Source of the DNA: an uncultured Eubacteriales bacterium
GTDB taxonomy: Bacteria > Bacillota > Clostridia > Lachnospirales > Lachnospiraceae
DNA length: 50,564 nt
NCBI GenBank assembly: GCA_949292795.1
Contig: CASFBR010000077.1
Span: forward strand, 1 to 50,564
Reading direction: 5' to 3'
The notes below the pieces were generated by a model. It did not search any database, was not told the origin of the DNA, and saw only the letters and a program-made list of their open reading frames with translations. Numbering within the stretch: position 1 is the stretch's first letter; every line of letters begins with the position of its first letter. A program made the position numbers and the translations under genes. Positions 41,801 through 50,564 of this stretch are shown one piece after another.

Positions 41801-42190
41801 ATGGTACTAAAAATTGATTTTAATAGTGATGAAGCAATTTATATTCAGCTTCGTAATCAAATTATTATTGGAATTGCTACAGAAGAGATTCGCAATGGGG
41901 ATTCCCTTCCATCGGTAAGGGAATTAGCAAATCATATTGGGATCAATATGCATACTGTAAATAAGGCCTATTCTGTTTTAAAGCAGGAGGGGTTTGTAAA
42001 AGTAGATCGTAGAAAAGGAGCAGTAATTTGTATTGACATTGATAAATATGAAGCATTACAGGAATTGAAACAAGAAATGAGGGTTTTGCTTGCAAAAGCA
42101 CATTGTAAAAATATTTCACGTGGAGAAATACATCAGATTATAGATGAAATTTTTGATGCATATTTTACGCCAGATCGGGAAAAAAGATGA
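41801..42190 (+). CDS. GntR-family regulator (YtrA type) leading the mcsA-mcsB-clpC cluster
   Basis: ATG 41801 lies 3-9 bases after AGGTGAG, a better site than for the ATG at 41783. The 129-residue protein has a winged HTH of the GntR/YtrA type (YIQLRNQIIIGIATEEIRNG, LPSVRELANHIGINMHTVNK, VLKQEGFVKVDRRKG), then a short helical tail without a ligand domain. It starts 13 bases before mcsA, the place where CtsR is found in most Firmicutes. It does not resemble CtsR. It may have taken over control of this heat-shock cluster. Confidence 0.87.
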   Translation: MVLKIDFNSDEAIYIQLRNQIIIGIATEEIRNGDSLPSVRELANHIGINMHTVNKAYSVLKQEGFVKVDRRKGAVICIDIDKYEALQELKQEMRVLLAKAHCKNISRGEIHQIIDEIFDAYFTPDREKR

Positions 42191-42202
42191 GGAGGTTTCT
42201 AT

Positions 42203-42760
42203 ATGTTGTGTGAAAAATGTAAAATTCGAGAAGCAAACATTATTTTAACGGAAGTGGTAAATGGAATAAAAACAGAGCATAATTTGTGCAGCCAATGTGC
42301 ATCTCAGACACAGTTAAAACCATTTTTAGATGGGGACTTTCCGTTTGCAAAAATGTTGTCTGGAATTCTTGGACTTCAATCAGAAGCAATCGATGAACAA
42401 ACAGAAAAAATGAATCAATTAGTCTGCCCAACTTGTCATACGACTTATGGAGATTTTATAAAAAATAGTCGATTTGGTTGTGCAGATTGTTACGATACAT
42501 TTGGATTGTTATTAGATAATAATATGAAGAAACTGCATGGCAATGATACCCATGTTGGAAAACGCCCAAAGTTTCAGCCATCGGAAAAATCTTATGAGAA
42601 AACAGTAGCTTATGAGAAGGAAAGAGAAGATCAGCAAGAACAATTGGAGATTTTACAGTCACGCTTGCAGGAGGCAATTCGGGAAGAAGAATATGAATCT
42701 GCTGCCAGATATCGTGACGAGATTAAACTTTTGAAAGAAAGGATGAATGCTGATGCATAA
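42203..42760 (+). CDS. mcsA: McsA, zinc-binding activator of the arginine kinase McsB
   Basis: The 185-residue protein has CxxC pairs (CEKCKI, CSQCAS, CPTCHT and CADCYD) for zinc and a C-terminal UVR motif (LQEAIREEEYESAARYRDEI). McsA activates the protein arginine kinase and links it to ClpC. GGAGG lies 10 bases before the ATG. Its end overlaps the start of mcsB. Confidence 0.92.
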   Translation: MLCEKCKIREANIILTEVVNGIKTEHNLCSQCASQTQLKPFLDGDFPFAKMLSGILGLQSEAIDEQTEKMNQLVCPTCHTTYGDFIKNSRFGCADCYDTFGLLLDNNMKKLHGNDTHVGKRPKFQPSEKSYEKTVAYEKEREDQQEQLEILQSRLQEAIREEEYESAARYRDEIKLLKERMNADA

Positions 42761-43793
42761 ATGGTATGAAAATCAAGAAGACTCTTTGGCTGTTGTAGTT
42801 GCCAGCCGCATTCGCATACTTCGTAATTTTAAATCCTATTTATTTCCAACACGTTTGACAAATGAACAGAAAAGTGATTTATCCATATTAGTAGAAGATA
42901 AATTAAATCAACTTCCAGTTGTATTAGAAAAAAAATTTGAAAATTATATGTTGAATGAAATATCAGATACGAATAGGATTGCTTTAAGAGAGCGTCAAGT
43001 AATCAATAAATTTTCAAGTGAAAATAAAGCTGGAGTTGGGTTAATCCTTTCAGAGGATGAATCAGTTAGTTTGACAATTAATGGAATGGACCATCTGCGT
43101 ATGCAAATTTCCCGTTGTGGAATGGAATTGGATGAAGTTTGGCAAGAAATGAATCAGTTAGACGATTTTGTAAATAAACAATTTGAGTATGCATTTCATG
43201 AAAAATTTGGATATATGACTGTATATCCTACGAACGTAGGAACTGGAATGAGAGCCTATTTAATTTTGCATTTACCGATGCTTTCCAGCAGTAAACGCTT
43301 TCGTGCATTATTGAATGAGATTAGCCGTTACGGAGTAACCGTAAAAGGAGCGTTTGGGGAAGGTCAGGACAATGATGGAAATATGTTTGTTCTCTATAAT
43401 CAAAAAACGCTTGGCTTATCGGAAAAAGATATTATTCAAGTTCTTACAAAGGTGGCAAGACAGTTGGCAAGCCAAGAAAAGGCAGTACGTCGTCAAGTGC
43501 TTACGACACATCGTTTGGAATTGGAAGATAGTATTTATCGTTCTTATGGAACATTGAAATATGCCAAAAATCTATCTTTGAAAGAAACAATTGATCATTT
43601 GTCACAAATTCGGTTGGGGCAAGAAGAAGGATTATTATCCTTTAAAGAACCGTGTAATTGTTATAAAATGATGCTTGGTGTTCAAAATGCTAATTTACAA
43701 ACGTATTGGGATCGTCAAATAGAAGAAAAGGCTTTAAATAGAGCAAGAGCCACCTACATTCAGAGACAGATTCCTGAATTAAGGGAGGAGTAA
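42747..43793 (+). CDS. mcsB: Protein arginine kinase McsB
   Basis: The protein of about 348 residues resembles phosphagen kinases: VVASRIRILRNFKSYLFP, DEVWQEMNQLDDFV, GYMTVYPTNVGTGMRAYLILHLP with the catalytic cysteine region replaced as in McsB, and FGEGQDNDGNMF. It phosphorylates arginines of damaged proteins, marking them for ClpCP. The start may be ATG 42747 or 42753; GAAAGGA at 42736-42742 fits both. It overlaps mcsA by 8-14 bases. Confidence 0.92.
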   Translation: MLMHKWYENQEDSLAVVVASRIRILRNFKSYLFPTRLTNEQKSDLSILVEDKLNQLPVVLEKKFENYMLNEISDTNRIALRERQVINKFSSENKAGVGLILSEDESVSLTINGMDHLRMQISRCGMELDEVWQEMNQLDDFVNKQFEYAFHEKFGYMTVYPTNVGTGMRAYLILHLPMLSSSKRFRALLNEISRYGVTVKGAFGEGQDNDGNMFVLYNQKTLGLSEKDIIQVLTKVARQLASQEKAVRRQVLTTHRLELEDSIYRSYGTLKYAKNLSLKETIDHLSQIRLGQEEGLLSFKEPCNCYKMMLGVQNANLQTYWDRQIEEKALNRARATYIQRQIPELREE

Positions 43794-43868
43794 AAATCTT
43801 GAAGATTTGTTTTTGGATAGAAGGATAAGGGTTGAAGAGGAGAACAGATCGCTGAGAGGAGAAGAATT

Positions 43869-46331
43869 ATGATGAATCGTTTTACAAAAAAAGCAATGGA
43901 TGCTTTAGCCTGTGCAGAGGAGGCTGCAAAGGAGTTGGGGCATTCTTATATCGGAACGGAGCATATTTTAATCGGTTTAATTCAAGAAGGAACTGGTGTT
44001 GCTGCCAAAATTTTAGAAAGTTATCAAGTAACAGAAGAGAAAGTAATCAGTCTTGTGGAACAACTCATTAATCCAGCACAGCCAGTGACAGTGGAAGAAG
44101 TGGGAGGTTATTCTCCTACTGCGGTAAAAGTATTGAATAATAGCTATATTGAAGCAAGGCGCTTTAAAAGTCAATTGATTGGAACTGAACATATTTTAAT
44201 TGCCATTTTAAAAATATCCGAATGTTCCGCTACTCGTCTAATTAATACAATGAATGTAAATATTCGAAAGATGTATGTCGATTTGCTGGTAGCCATGGGA
44301 CAGGATAGTGGCGTTTATAAAGAAGAGATGTTAGGAAGTATGACATCGAATAGGGGAAATTCTAAAACTCCAATCTTGGATCAGTATAGCAGAGATTTAA
44401 CCGAAATGGCAAGAGAAGGGAAATTAGACCCTGTAATTGGACGTCAGCAAGAAATCGGAAGGGTAATTCAAATTTTGAGCCGCCGTACGAAAAATAATCC
44501 ATGTCTGATTGGAGAACCTGGAGTTGGAAAAACGGCAATTGCGGAGGGGTTGGCAAGTCAGATTGTCACAGGGAATGTGCCTGAAACGATTCGGGAAAAA
44601 CGAGTTGTGACATTGGATTTATCTGGCATGGTAGCTGGTTCCAAATACCGTGGAGAGTTTGAAGAAAGAATTAAAGGAATTATTAATGAAGTCAGAAATG
44701 ATGGTCAAGTGCTATTATTTATTGATGAGATTCATACAATTATCGGAGCAGGAGGGGCAGAAGGAGCAATGGATGCTTCTAATATTTTAAAGCCATCGCT
44801 TGCGAGAGGAGAAATTCAGATTATTGGAGCTACTACTGTAGATGAATATCGGAAACATATTGAAAAGGACGCAGCATTGGAGCGTCGTTTTCAGCCTGTC
44901 ATGATTGAAGAGCCAACGGAAGAGGAATCGGTTGCGATTTTAAAAGGATTGAGAAAGGCTTACGAAGAACATCATCATGTACAAATTACTGATAGTGCGT
45001 TACAGGCAGCAGTGAAACTTTCTACTCGTTATATTAATGATCGATTTTTGCCAGACAAGGCAATTGATTTAATTGATGAAGCTGCTTCTAAAGTTCGTTT
45101 AGCATCTTATGTACAGCCAAAAGAAATTAAAGTATTGGAAAATGATATTGAGGCATTAAATAAAACAAAAGAAGAAGCAATTAAAAAAGAAGCATTTGAA
45201 AAAGCTGCTGAAATAAAGAAAAAACAGGAACGCAAGAGAGAGAAGATGCAAAAACTTCTGGCAAAATGGGAAAGAGATAAGAAAAATAAACGTCCTGAAG
45301 TTGGAGAAGATGAAATTGCAGATATTGTATCCGATTGGACGAAAATTCCAGTGAAGTCTTTAGAGGAAGGCGAAGCACAGCGATTAAAACAGTTGGAATC
45401 TATTTTGCACCAGAGAGTGGTAGGACAAGAAGAAGCGGTAAGTGCAGTTTCAAAAGCAATTCGCCGTGGCCGTGTTGGACTGAAAGATCCAAAAAGACCA
45501 ATTGGTTCGTTTCTTTTCCTTGGTCCGACTGGTGTTGGAAAGACAGAGTTGTCAAAAGCATTGGCAGAAGCAATGTTTGGGACAGAAAATGCAATGATTC
45601 GTGTTGATATGTCCGAATATATGGAGAAGCACAGTGTGAGCAAATTAATTGGTTCTCCTCCAGGATATGTTGGATATGAAGAAGGAGGCCAATTAAGCGA
45701 AAAAGTGAGAAGAAATCCATATTCTGTCTTATTATTTGATGAGATTGAGAAGGCTCATCCAGATGTATTTAATATTTTGCTTCAGGTTTTGGATGATGGA
45801 CAGATTACGGATGCACAAGGACGGAGAATTAACTTTAAAAATACGGTTATTATTATGACTTCTAATTGTGGTGCAGAAAACATTGTTGCTCCAAAGAGAT
45901 TGGGATTTGGAACGGTGGAGAATGAAAAAGAAAGCTATAACTATATGAAGGGACGTGTTATGGATGAGGTGAAACGTTCCTTTAAGCCAGAATTTTTAAA
46001 TCGTATTGATGAAATTATTGTGTTCCATCCACTTAATAAATCTCATATGAAAAATATTGTGGATATTATGCTAAAGGATTTGATAACAAGAAGCAAAGAA
46101 CAGATGAACTTAAATTTAGGAGTTTCAGAGGAAGCAAAAGAATTCTTGATTGAGAAGGGATACGATGAAAAATATGGGGCAAGACCACTTCGTCGTACAA
46201 TACAGAACGAGATTGAGGATGCGTTAGCAGAAGAAATTCTGGATGGCAAGATACAAGAAGGAAATACGATAGAAGTAAGGAAAGAAGGAGAAAAACTTCA
46301 ATTTCTGCCAGTTACCCTTAACAATAAGTAA
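43869..46331 (+). CDS. clpC: ClpC ATPase, AAA+ chaperone of ClpCP protease
   Basis: The 820-residue protein has two N-terminal Clp repeats (about 1-145; LGHSYIGTEHILIGL and SQLIGTEHILIAIL), D1 with GEPGVGKTAIAEGLA, a middle coiled region with a UVR-like EAFEKAAEIKKKQERKREK, and D2 with GPTGVGKTELSKALAE and LLFDEIEKAHPD. It unfolds substrates for ClpP, including those marked by McsB. It lies 75 bases after mcsB. GAGAGGAG precedes ATG. Confidence 0.96.
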   Translation: MMNRFTKKAMDALACAEEAAKELGHSYIGTEHILIGLIQEGTGVAAKILESYQVTEEKVISLVEQLINPAQPVTVEEVGGYSPTAVKVLNNSYIEARRFKSQLIGTEHILIAILKISECSATRLINTMNVNIRKMYVDLLVAMGQDSGVYKEEMLGSMTSNRGNSKTPILDQYSRDLTEMAREGKLDPVIGRQQEIGRVIQILSRRTKNNPCLIGEPGVGKTAIAEGLASQIVTGNVPETIREKRVVTLDLSGMVAGSKYRGEFEERIKGIINEVRNDGQVLLFIDEIHTIIGAGGAEGAMDASNILKPSLARGEIQIIGATTVDEYRKHIEKDAALERRFQPVMIEEPTEEESVAILKGLRKAYEEHHHVQITDSALQAAVKLSTRYINDRFLPDKAIDLIDEAASKVRLASYVQPKEIKVLENDIEALNKTKEEAIKKEAFEKAAEIKKKQERKREKMQKLLAKWERDKKNKRPEVGEDEIADIVSDWTKIPVKSLEEGEAQRLKQLESILHQRVVGQEEAVSAVSKAIRRGRVGLKDPKRPIGSFLFLGPTGVGKTELSKALAEAMFGTENAMIRVDMSEYMEKHSVSKLIGSPPGYVGYEEGGQLSEKVRRNPYSVLLFDEIEKAHPDVFNILLQVLDDGQITDAQGRRINFKNTVIIMTSNCGAENIVAPKRLGFGTVENEKESYNYMKGRVMDEVKRSFKPEFLNRIDEIIVFHPLNKSHMKNIVDIMLKDLITRSKEQMNLNLGVSEEAKEFLIEKGYDEKYGARPLRRTIQNEIEDALAEEILDGKIQEGNTIEVRKEGEKLQFLPVTLNNK

Positions 46332-46415
46332 AGAATCTTCGTTGACTCCTCTAAAAAAATCAGAAAAAGATGAAAAAAAGCCAAAAATATACTGGAAATT
46401 TTAAGAGATTTATAT

Positions 46416-46534
46416 TATAATAAAAAAGTAAGAAGAGAAGTTTTTTCTTAAATATAGCAACTATTAATGAATCGCTGAATGAATGTAAAACGAATTGCTT
46501 TGGGTGTAAAAACGAAAAAAGGGGTTCGTTTTAC
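46416..46534 (+). promoter_or_regulatory. Promoter and leader hairpin of the 137-residue gene
   Basis: TATAAT (46416-46421) with a weak TGGAAA 17 bp upstream could serve as promoter. In the leader GTAAAACGAA (46485-46494) pairs perfectly with TTCGTTTTAC (46525-46534), about 30 bases before the start codon. Confidence 0.45.
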
Positions 46535-46564
46535 GAAAAAGAGGAAGAGCAGGAGGATAAATTC

Positions 46565-46978
46565 ATGTCAGTAATTACAGAGTTAATTCGTGTAGAGGCA
46601 AATGGGGCCATCAGTTTTGGGAATTACGAATTGGATCAAAAATCAAAGATTTCAGATTTTGAGTATAATGGGGATTTATACAAAGTAAAAACTTTTAAAG
46701 AGATTACAAAACTAGAACGTAATGGCATGTTTGCCTATGAATCGGTTCCTGGAACAACTGTAACAAACTATAAAAGGACAGAAGATACCGTATCGTTTGA
46801 AGCAGAGGGAATTGCAGATACACAAGTAATTATCGGTGTGGAAGATGATACGGAATACTCGATTATTATTAATGGAGTAAAAATTGATGAATTTGAGACA
46901 AACTTAAGTGGAAAATTAGTAATTAGTTTGGACTTAAGTGAAGGAAAGAAAGCAACCGTAACTGTTGAGAAATTATAA
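46565..46978 (+). CDS. Conserved small protein of unknown function
   Basis: The 137-residue acidic protein begins MSVITELIRVEANGAISFGN and is mostly predicted beta strands (YKVKTFKEITKLERNGMFA, TDTQV-like IADTQVIIGVEDDTEY, INGVKIDEFETNLSGKL). It has no signal peptide or membrane helix. I recall similar proteins labelled endosialidase in Lachnospiraceae, but nothing in the sequence supports a sialidase site. GCAGGAGG lies about 8 bases before ATG. Confidence 0.75.
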   Translation: MSVITELIRVEANGAISFGNYELDQKSKISDFEYNGDLYKVKTFKEITKLERNGMFAYESVPGTTVTNYKRTEDTVSFEAEGIADTQVIIGVEDDTEYSIIINGVKIDEFETNLSGKLVISLDLSEGKKATVTVEKL

Positions 46979-47030
46979 TTATTTCGGGAAAGAGGAATTC
47001 GTAGAATCTCTTTCTAACATAGTGAGATAA

Positions 47031-47074
47031 GGAAGAAGCATTCCATTTGATTCATCAAACGGAATGCTTCTTCC
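47031..47074. terminator. Strong stem-loop after the small protein gene
   Basis: GGAAGAAGCATTCC (47031-47044) pairs perfectly with GGAATGCTTCTTCC (47061-47074), with an inner TTTGA/TCAAA pair. There is no T run after it, so it may be a weak terminator or an RNA-stability element just before radA. Confidence 0.6.
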
Positions 47075-47101
47075 ATGCATTGATCAGATTGGGAGGAAAT
47101 T

Positions 47102-48469
47102 ATGGCAAAAGCAAGGTCAACGATGTTTTTCTGTAAAGAATGTGGGTATGAATCAAGTAAATGGCTTGGGCAATGTCCTGGATGCCGTCAGTGGAATACA
47201 ATGGTGGAAGAGCCAGTAGTAAAAAAGAATTCTTCAACTATAAAAATAGAGAGGAGCAGTCGTCAGCCAACTCGATTAGGAGAAATTTCTATCAAAGAAG
47301 AGGAACGTACGAGCACTGGTATGAAGGAATTGGATCGTGTGCTTGGAGGAGGGATCGTGGCAGGATCTCTTATGTTAGTAGGAGGAGATCCGGGAATCGG
47401 AAAATCAACGTTATTGCTGCAAGTATGTAAAAACCTTTCTGAACGGGGACATAAAATCCTTTATATTTCAGGAGAAGAGTCTTTAAGACAGATCAAAATG
47501 AGAGCAAATCGTATGGGTAGTTTTAGCGGAGAATTACTTTTGTTATCTGAGACAAATTTAGATGTGATTTCTCAAGTCATTACTGAGCAAAAACCAGAAT
47601 TGGTAATAATTGATTCCATTCAAACAATGTATCGGGAAGACGTTTCTTCTGCACCTGGAAGTGTGAGTCAAGTAAGGGAATCTACTAATGTATTAATGCA
47701 GCTTGCAAAGGGATATGGGATTTCAATGTTTCTTGTAGGGCATGTAACGAAAGAAGGAGTTGTGGCAGGTCCACGAGTATTGGAACATATGGTAGATACC
47801 GTGCTCTATTTTGAAGGAGATCGGAATGCAATTTATCGAATTTTAAGAGCAGTAAAAAATCGATTTGGATCTACCAATGAGATCGGAGTCTTTGAGATGA
47901 TGCAAGAAGGATTAATAGAAGTAGAAAATCCCTCTGCCTATATGTTAAATGGCAGACCAAAGGGAGCTTCTGGTTCAGTTGTGACTTGTGCAATGGAAGG
48001 AAGCAGACCATTACTTTTAGAAATACAGGCATTGATTTGTAAAACAAACTTTGGAATGCCGAGAAGAACAAGCGCTGGCACCGATTATAATCGTATTAAT
48101 TTACTTATGGCAGTATTGGAAAAACGAATTGGATTGAGGCTTTCTGAGTGTGATGCGTATGTGAATATTACGGGTGGGATGAAAGTTAACGAACCATCTT
48201 TGGATTTAGCAATTGTAATGGCAATTGTATCCAGTTATTGGGATCGTCCAGTGAAAGAAGATTATTTCATTATTGGTGAAGTTGGTCTTTCCGGAGAAAT
48301 TCGTGGGATTAGTATGCCGCAGCAGAGAATAAATGAAGCAAAGAAAATGGGATTTACTGGATGTATTTTGCCGGCTGTCTCAATAGAAGGATTGATTATT
48401 CCAGACGGATTTCACTGTATTGGAGTTCGAAGTGTACAAGATGCAATTCAACAAATCAATTATCAATAG
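47102..48469 (+). CDS. radA: DNA repair protein RadA (Sms)
   Basis: The 455-residue protein has an N-terminal zinc finger (CKECGY and CPGCRQW), a RecA-like core with GGDPGIGKSTLLLQ, the RadA-specific KNRFGSTNEIGVFEM, and a Lon-like C-terminal domain (NITGGMKVNEPSLDLAI, FIIGEVGLSGEIRG). It drives branch migration in recombination and repair. GGGAGG lies 9 bases before ATG. Confidence 0.96.
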   Translation: MAKARSTMFFCKECGYESSKWLGQCPGCRQWNTMVEEPVVKKNSSTIKIERSSRQPTRLGEISIKEEERTSTGMKELDRVLGGGIVAGSLMLVGGDPGIGKSTLLLQVCKNLSERGHKILYISGEESLRQIKMRANRMGSFSGELLLLSETNLDVISQVITEQKPELVIIDSIQTMYREDVSSAPGSVSQVRESTNVLMQLAKGYGISMFLVGHVTKEGVVAGPRVLEHMVDTVLYFEGDRNAIYRILRAVKNRFGSTNEIGVFEMMQEGLIEVENPSAYMLNGRPKGASGSVVTCAMEGSRPLLLEIQALICKTNFGMPRRTSAGTDYNRINLLMAVLEKRIGLRLSECDAYVNITGGMKVNEPSLDLAIVMAIVSSYWDRPVKEDYFIIGEVGLSGEIRGISMPQQRINEAKKMGFTGCILPAVSIEGLIIPDGFHCIGVRSVQDAIQQINYQ

Positions 48470-48522
48470 AAATGAAAAATATAAGAAAAACAGATTTGCA
48501 GGTAGCCTTTTGTGAATAATTG

Positions 48523-48531
48523 TGATATAAT
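48523..48531 (+). promoter_or_regulatory. Extended -10 promoter of the membrane protein gene
   Basis: TGATATAAT is an extended -10 element 43 bases before the start at 48575. No clear -35 box is present. Confidence 0.5.
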
Positions 48532-48574
48532 AACGAGGTAATAGGTTAATTTTGTAAAAAAAATGGAGGATTTC

Positions 48575-49147
48575 ATGTCAAATATTATTCAAAGATTTAT
48601 GGATGAATTACCACAGAGCCAATTATTAGGAGTTGCAATTGCAATTATTGTGATTGGTTTGCTTATCTGTTTTTTTGGCTATAAGCTTATGAGAGTTGGG
48701 ATTACTGTAATTGGTTTCTCAATTGGATTTTTTATTACCGCATTTATTGTAAATTATTTTACCAATAATAACTGGATTACATTTCCAGCGGCGATTATTG
48801 TAGGGTTGCTCATTGCTTTTGCTGCGTTTCGATTATATGAAGTGGGTATCTTTCTTGTATGCGGAGTATGTACTACATTAACCGTATTTTCGCTGTTATC
48901 CAGTTACGATACATGGTGGATTTACATAATTGTAATTGCAGCAGGTATATTGGCAGGTGTATTGGCAGTTTTGTTTATTAAGCCAGTATGTATTTTTGTA
49001 ACAGCAATGAGCGGAGGAATTATTACAGTACTGGAAGTGTGTCAAAAACTTCAATTTAATCATACAATTGTAATATTTGTTGTAGGAATTTTATTGGGGA
49101 TTATGGGAATGACATTTCAGACATCACTCGAAAAAAGAAAGAACTAA
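48575..49147 (+). CDS. Multi-pass membrane protein, TMEM198/DUF4203-like
   Basis: The ATG at 48575 follows GGAGGA by 4 bases; the ATG at 48563 lies before that site. The 190-residue protein has about seven hydrophobic segments with a glycine-rich second half (AAGILAGVLAVLFIKPVCIF, MSGGIITVLEV), similar to DUF4203 proteins. Function unknown. A terminator follows, so it is probably a single-gene unit. Confidence 0.75.
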   Translation: MSNIIQRFMDELPQSQLLGVAIAIIVIGLLICFFGYKLMRVGITVIGFSIGFFITAFIVNYFTNNNWITFPAAIIVGLLIAFAAFRLYEVGIFLVCGVCTTLTVFSLLSSYDTWWIYIIVIAAGILAGVLAVLFIKPVCIFVTAMSGGIITVLEVCQKLQFNHTIVIFVVGILLGIMGMTFQTSLEKRKN

Positions 49148-49182
49148 CCGTACAGTTTTACTTTTATAAATAATTTTAAAAT

Positions 49183-49203
49183 CCCCGCTTTAAAGAAGCG
49201 GGG
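49183..49203. terminator. Hairpin terminator before the RodA/FtsW gene
   Basis: CCCCGCTT (49183-49190), loop TAAAG and AAGCGGGG (49196-49203) form a perfect 8-bp GC-rich stem in an A+T-rich setting. The T run is poor on the plus strand. Confidence 0.7.
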
Positions 49204-49232
49204 AAATTCATATATAAGAAGAGGATGATGAT

Positions 49233-50483
49233 TTGAAACAGAGAAGAAGAACAAAAAAAAAGAAAAAGAGAATTGTTAGAATACCATGGATTCATAAAGT
49301 TCCGATGGATTATAATTTGTTGTTTTCTCTTATCTTTTTAATTGTGTTTGGTATTATTATGATATATAGTGCGAGCTATTATAATGCAAGTCAAGTATAC
49401 GGGATTGCTGGATATAGCTTTGCAGTTCAGCAAGCCAGAGCTGCGGTGATTGGAATTGTTGGAATGTTGTTGATTTCTATGATTGATTATCATGTATGGG
49501 AAAAGTTATCGTTTTGGGGGTTTCCAATCTCATTTCTACTAATTTTGCTATTAAAAACGCCGCTTGGATCAGAGTCGCATGAAGCCACCCGTTGGTTACA
49601 GATTGGTCCGATTAATTTTCAAGTTGCAGAACCTGTAAAATTGCTTATGATTTTGTTTTTAGCTGCATTTATAAAGAAATATCCAGTTCGGCATTTGCCA
49701 AATATTTTAAGAGTAGGATTTTGTTCCCTCCTTATTAGTGGAATGATCTTTGTTATTTCTGATAATATGAGTACCGCCATTATTATTATGGGAATTTCGA
49801 TTTTGTTAATTTTTCTTTCTCATCCAAATATGAAATACTTTGTAATGGCAGCTGGGATTTTGCTTGCAGTTGTAGTTGTGGCGGTTATTGGGATTGAATT
49901 ATTCATGGATGGAAGCTCGGGAGGATTTCGTGTAACCCGTATTTTAGCATGGCTGCATCCAACTGATCCAGCCTATGCAAGCGGAGTAGCATTACAGGCA
50001 TCGCAGGCGCTTTATGCAATCGGCTCAGGCGGTTTTTGGGGAAGAGGATTGGGACAAAGTCTTATAAAATTTAAGATGCCAGAACCCCATAATGATTTTA
50101 TTTTAGCGATTATTGCAGAAGAACTGGGGGCATTTGGAGTTTTATTATTATTCTTCTTATTTATATACTTGCTGTATCGTTTGTATCATATTGCGCAAAG
50201 TGCAATGGACTTATATGGAAGACTAATTGTAGCAGGTGTATTTTGCCAGATTGCAATTCAAGTTGTTTTAAATGTAGCAGTTGTTACAAGTGTAATACCT
50301 ACGACAGGAGTGACGTTACCGTTTATTAGTTATGGAGGAGCATCCATTTGTTTCCTTTTGGCTGAATTTGGATTAGTGTTTAGCGTGGACAAATATTCCA
50401 GAGATCAGGAAATAAAACGCAGAGCACGCAGGAAGATTGAACGGCAATGGGAAAACGAATTAGGAGGTAATTATGATACATAA
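49233..50483 (+). CDS. RodA/FtsW/SpoVE family peptidoglycan glycosyltransferase
   Basis: The 416-residue protein starts with TTG after AGAGGATG, with a very basic N-terminus (KQRRRTKKKKKRIVRIP). About ten membrane helices carry the SEDS marks: GIIMIYSASYYNA, RWLQIGPINFQVAEPVKLLMI, GSGGFWGRGLGQS, EPHNDFILAIIAEELG and TTGVTLPFISYGGAS. These enzymes polymerise glycan strands from lipid II. RodA and FtsW cannot be separated by reading alone; no penicillin-binding protein gene is adjacent. Confidence 0.93.
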   Translation: MKQRRRTKKKKKRIVRIPWIHKVPMDYNLLFSLIFLIVFGIIMIYSASYYNASQVYGIAGYSFAVQQARAAVIGIVGMLLISMIDYHVWEKLSFWGFPISFLLILLLKTPLGSESHEATRWLQIGPINFQVAEPVKLLMILFLAAFIKKYPVRHLPNILRVGFCSLLISGMIFVISDNMSTAIIIMGISILLIFLSHPNMKYFVMAAGILLAVVVVAVIGIELFMDGSSGGFRVTRILAWLHPTDPAYASGVALQASQALYAIGSGGFWGRGLGQSLIKFKMPEPHNDFILAIIAEELGAFGVLLLFFLFIYLLYRLYHIAQSAMDLYGRLIVAGVFCQIAIQVVLNVAVVTSVIPTTGVTLPFISYGGASICFLLAEFGLVFSVDKYSRDQEIKRRARRKIERQWENELGGNYDT

Positions 50484-50564
50484 GGGAATAGAATTTGCAA
50501 TACGTGCGCATGGGCAGCAGAAAAGAAAAGGTTCTGATCTTTTGTACATTGTACATCCATTTGA
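50473..50564 (+). CDS. HD-domain protein, 3' part missing
   Basis: The ATG at 50473 follows TAGGAGG and overlaps the RodA/FtsW gene by 11 bases. The 30 visible residues start MIHKGIEFAIRAHGQQKRKG and reach YIVHPF, typical of HD phosphohydrolases of the RelA/SpoT type, where HP is a metal-site landmark. The window ends here, so a ppGpp hydrolase or another HD enzyme cannot be distinguished. Confidence 0.75.
   Translation, partial: MIHKGIEFAIRAHGQQKRKGSDLLYIVHPF

Overview
The window looks like chromosomal DNA of strictly anaerobic Clostridia, most likely Lachnospiraceae. Supporting signs are an [FeFe]-hydrogenase cluster, an oxygen-independent class III ribonucleotide reductase, reverse rubrerythrin with a PerR-type regulator, low-GC Gram-positive promoters and ribosome binding sites, and McsA/McsB/ClpC. 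No phage, IS element, integrase, CRISPR array or rRNA was seen. All family names come from reading motifs; no database search was run.

Left part (1-27,480). This part is visibly richer in G+C, with codons such as GCC, CTG and CGC and genes on both strands. It holds a partial sugar isomerase, an AraC regulator, a MATE exporter, a nuclease-helicase, a repeat-bearing lipoprotein and a membrane acyltransferase. Next is a four-gene hydrogen-sensing-type operon: NuoE-like [2Fe-2S] protein, PAS-bearing sensory hydrogenase, PP2C phosphatase and catalytic [FeFe] hydrogenase. Behind paired NrdR boxes lies nrdD, a separate 51-residue glycyl-radical protein and nrdG. Rubrerythrin and PerR follow, then a PfkB sugar kinase, an ApbE/NusG-II/Gx-transporter operon on the minus strand, a nucleoid-associated protein, metA, a P-type ATPase and a second repeat-bearing lipoprotein. 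Intergenic DNA here is rich in palindromes and short tandem repeats, including two copies of a 144-bp element that could fold as a multibranched RNA.

Junction (27,435-27,680). A tRNA-Gly(GCC) gene on the minus strand sits exactly where base composition and codon use change. The two halves may come from different genomes joined at this conserved tRNA, or this may be a real boundary inside one chromosome.

Right part (27,680-50,564). This part is A+T-rich and every protein gene is on the plus strand. It carries pyrF-pyrK-pyrD-pyrE, a small membrane protein, VanZ, a second membrane protein and a long M29-like aminopeptidase. The purine cluster purK-purE-purM-purN-purD follows. Then come an XRE regulator, a membrane protein with 26 copies of a QTTPx repeat, a heat-shock cluster in which a GntR-type regulator precedes mcsA-mcsB-clpC, a small conserved protein, radA, a multi-pass membrane protein, a RodA/FtsW protein and the start of an HD-domain gene.

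The most unusual items are the split class III ribonucleotide reductase, the 144-bp structured repeat, the composition break at the tRNA, the hydrogen-sensing operon and the GntR regulator in the place where CtsR is usual.
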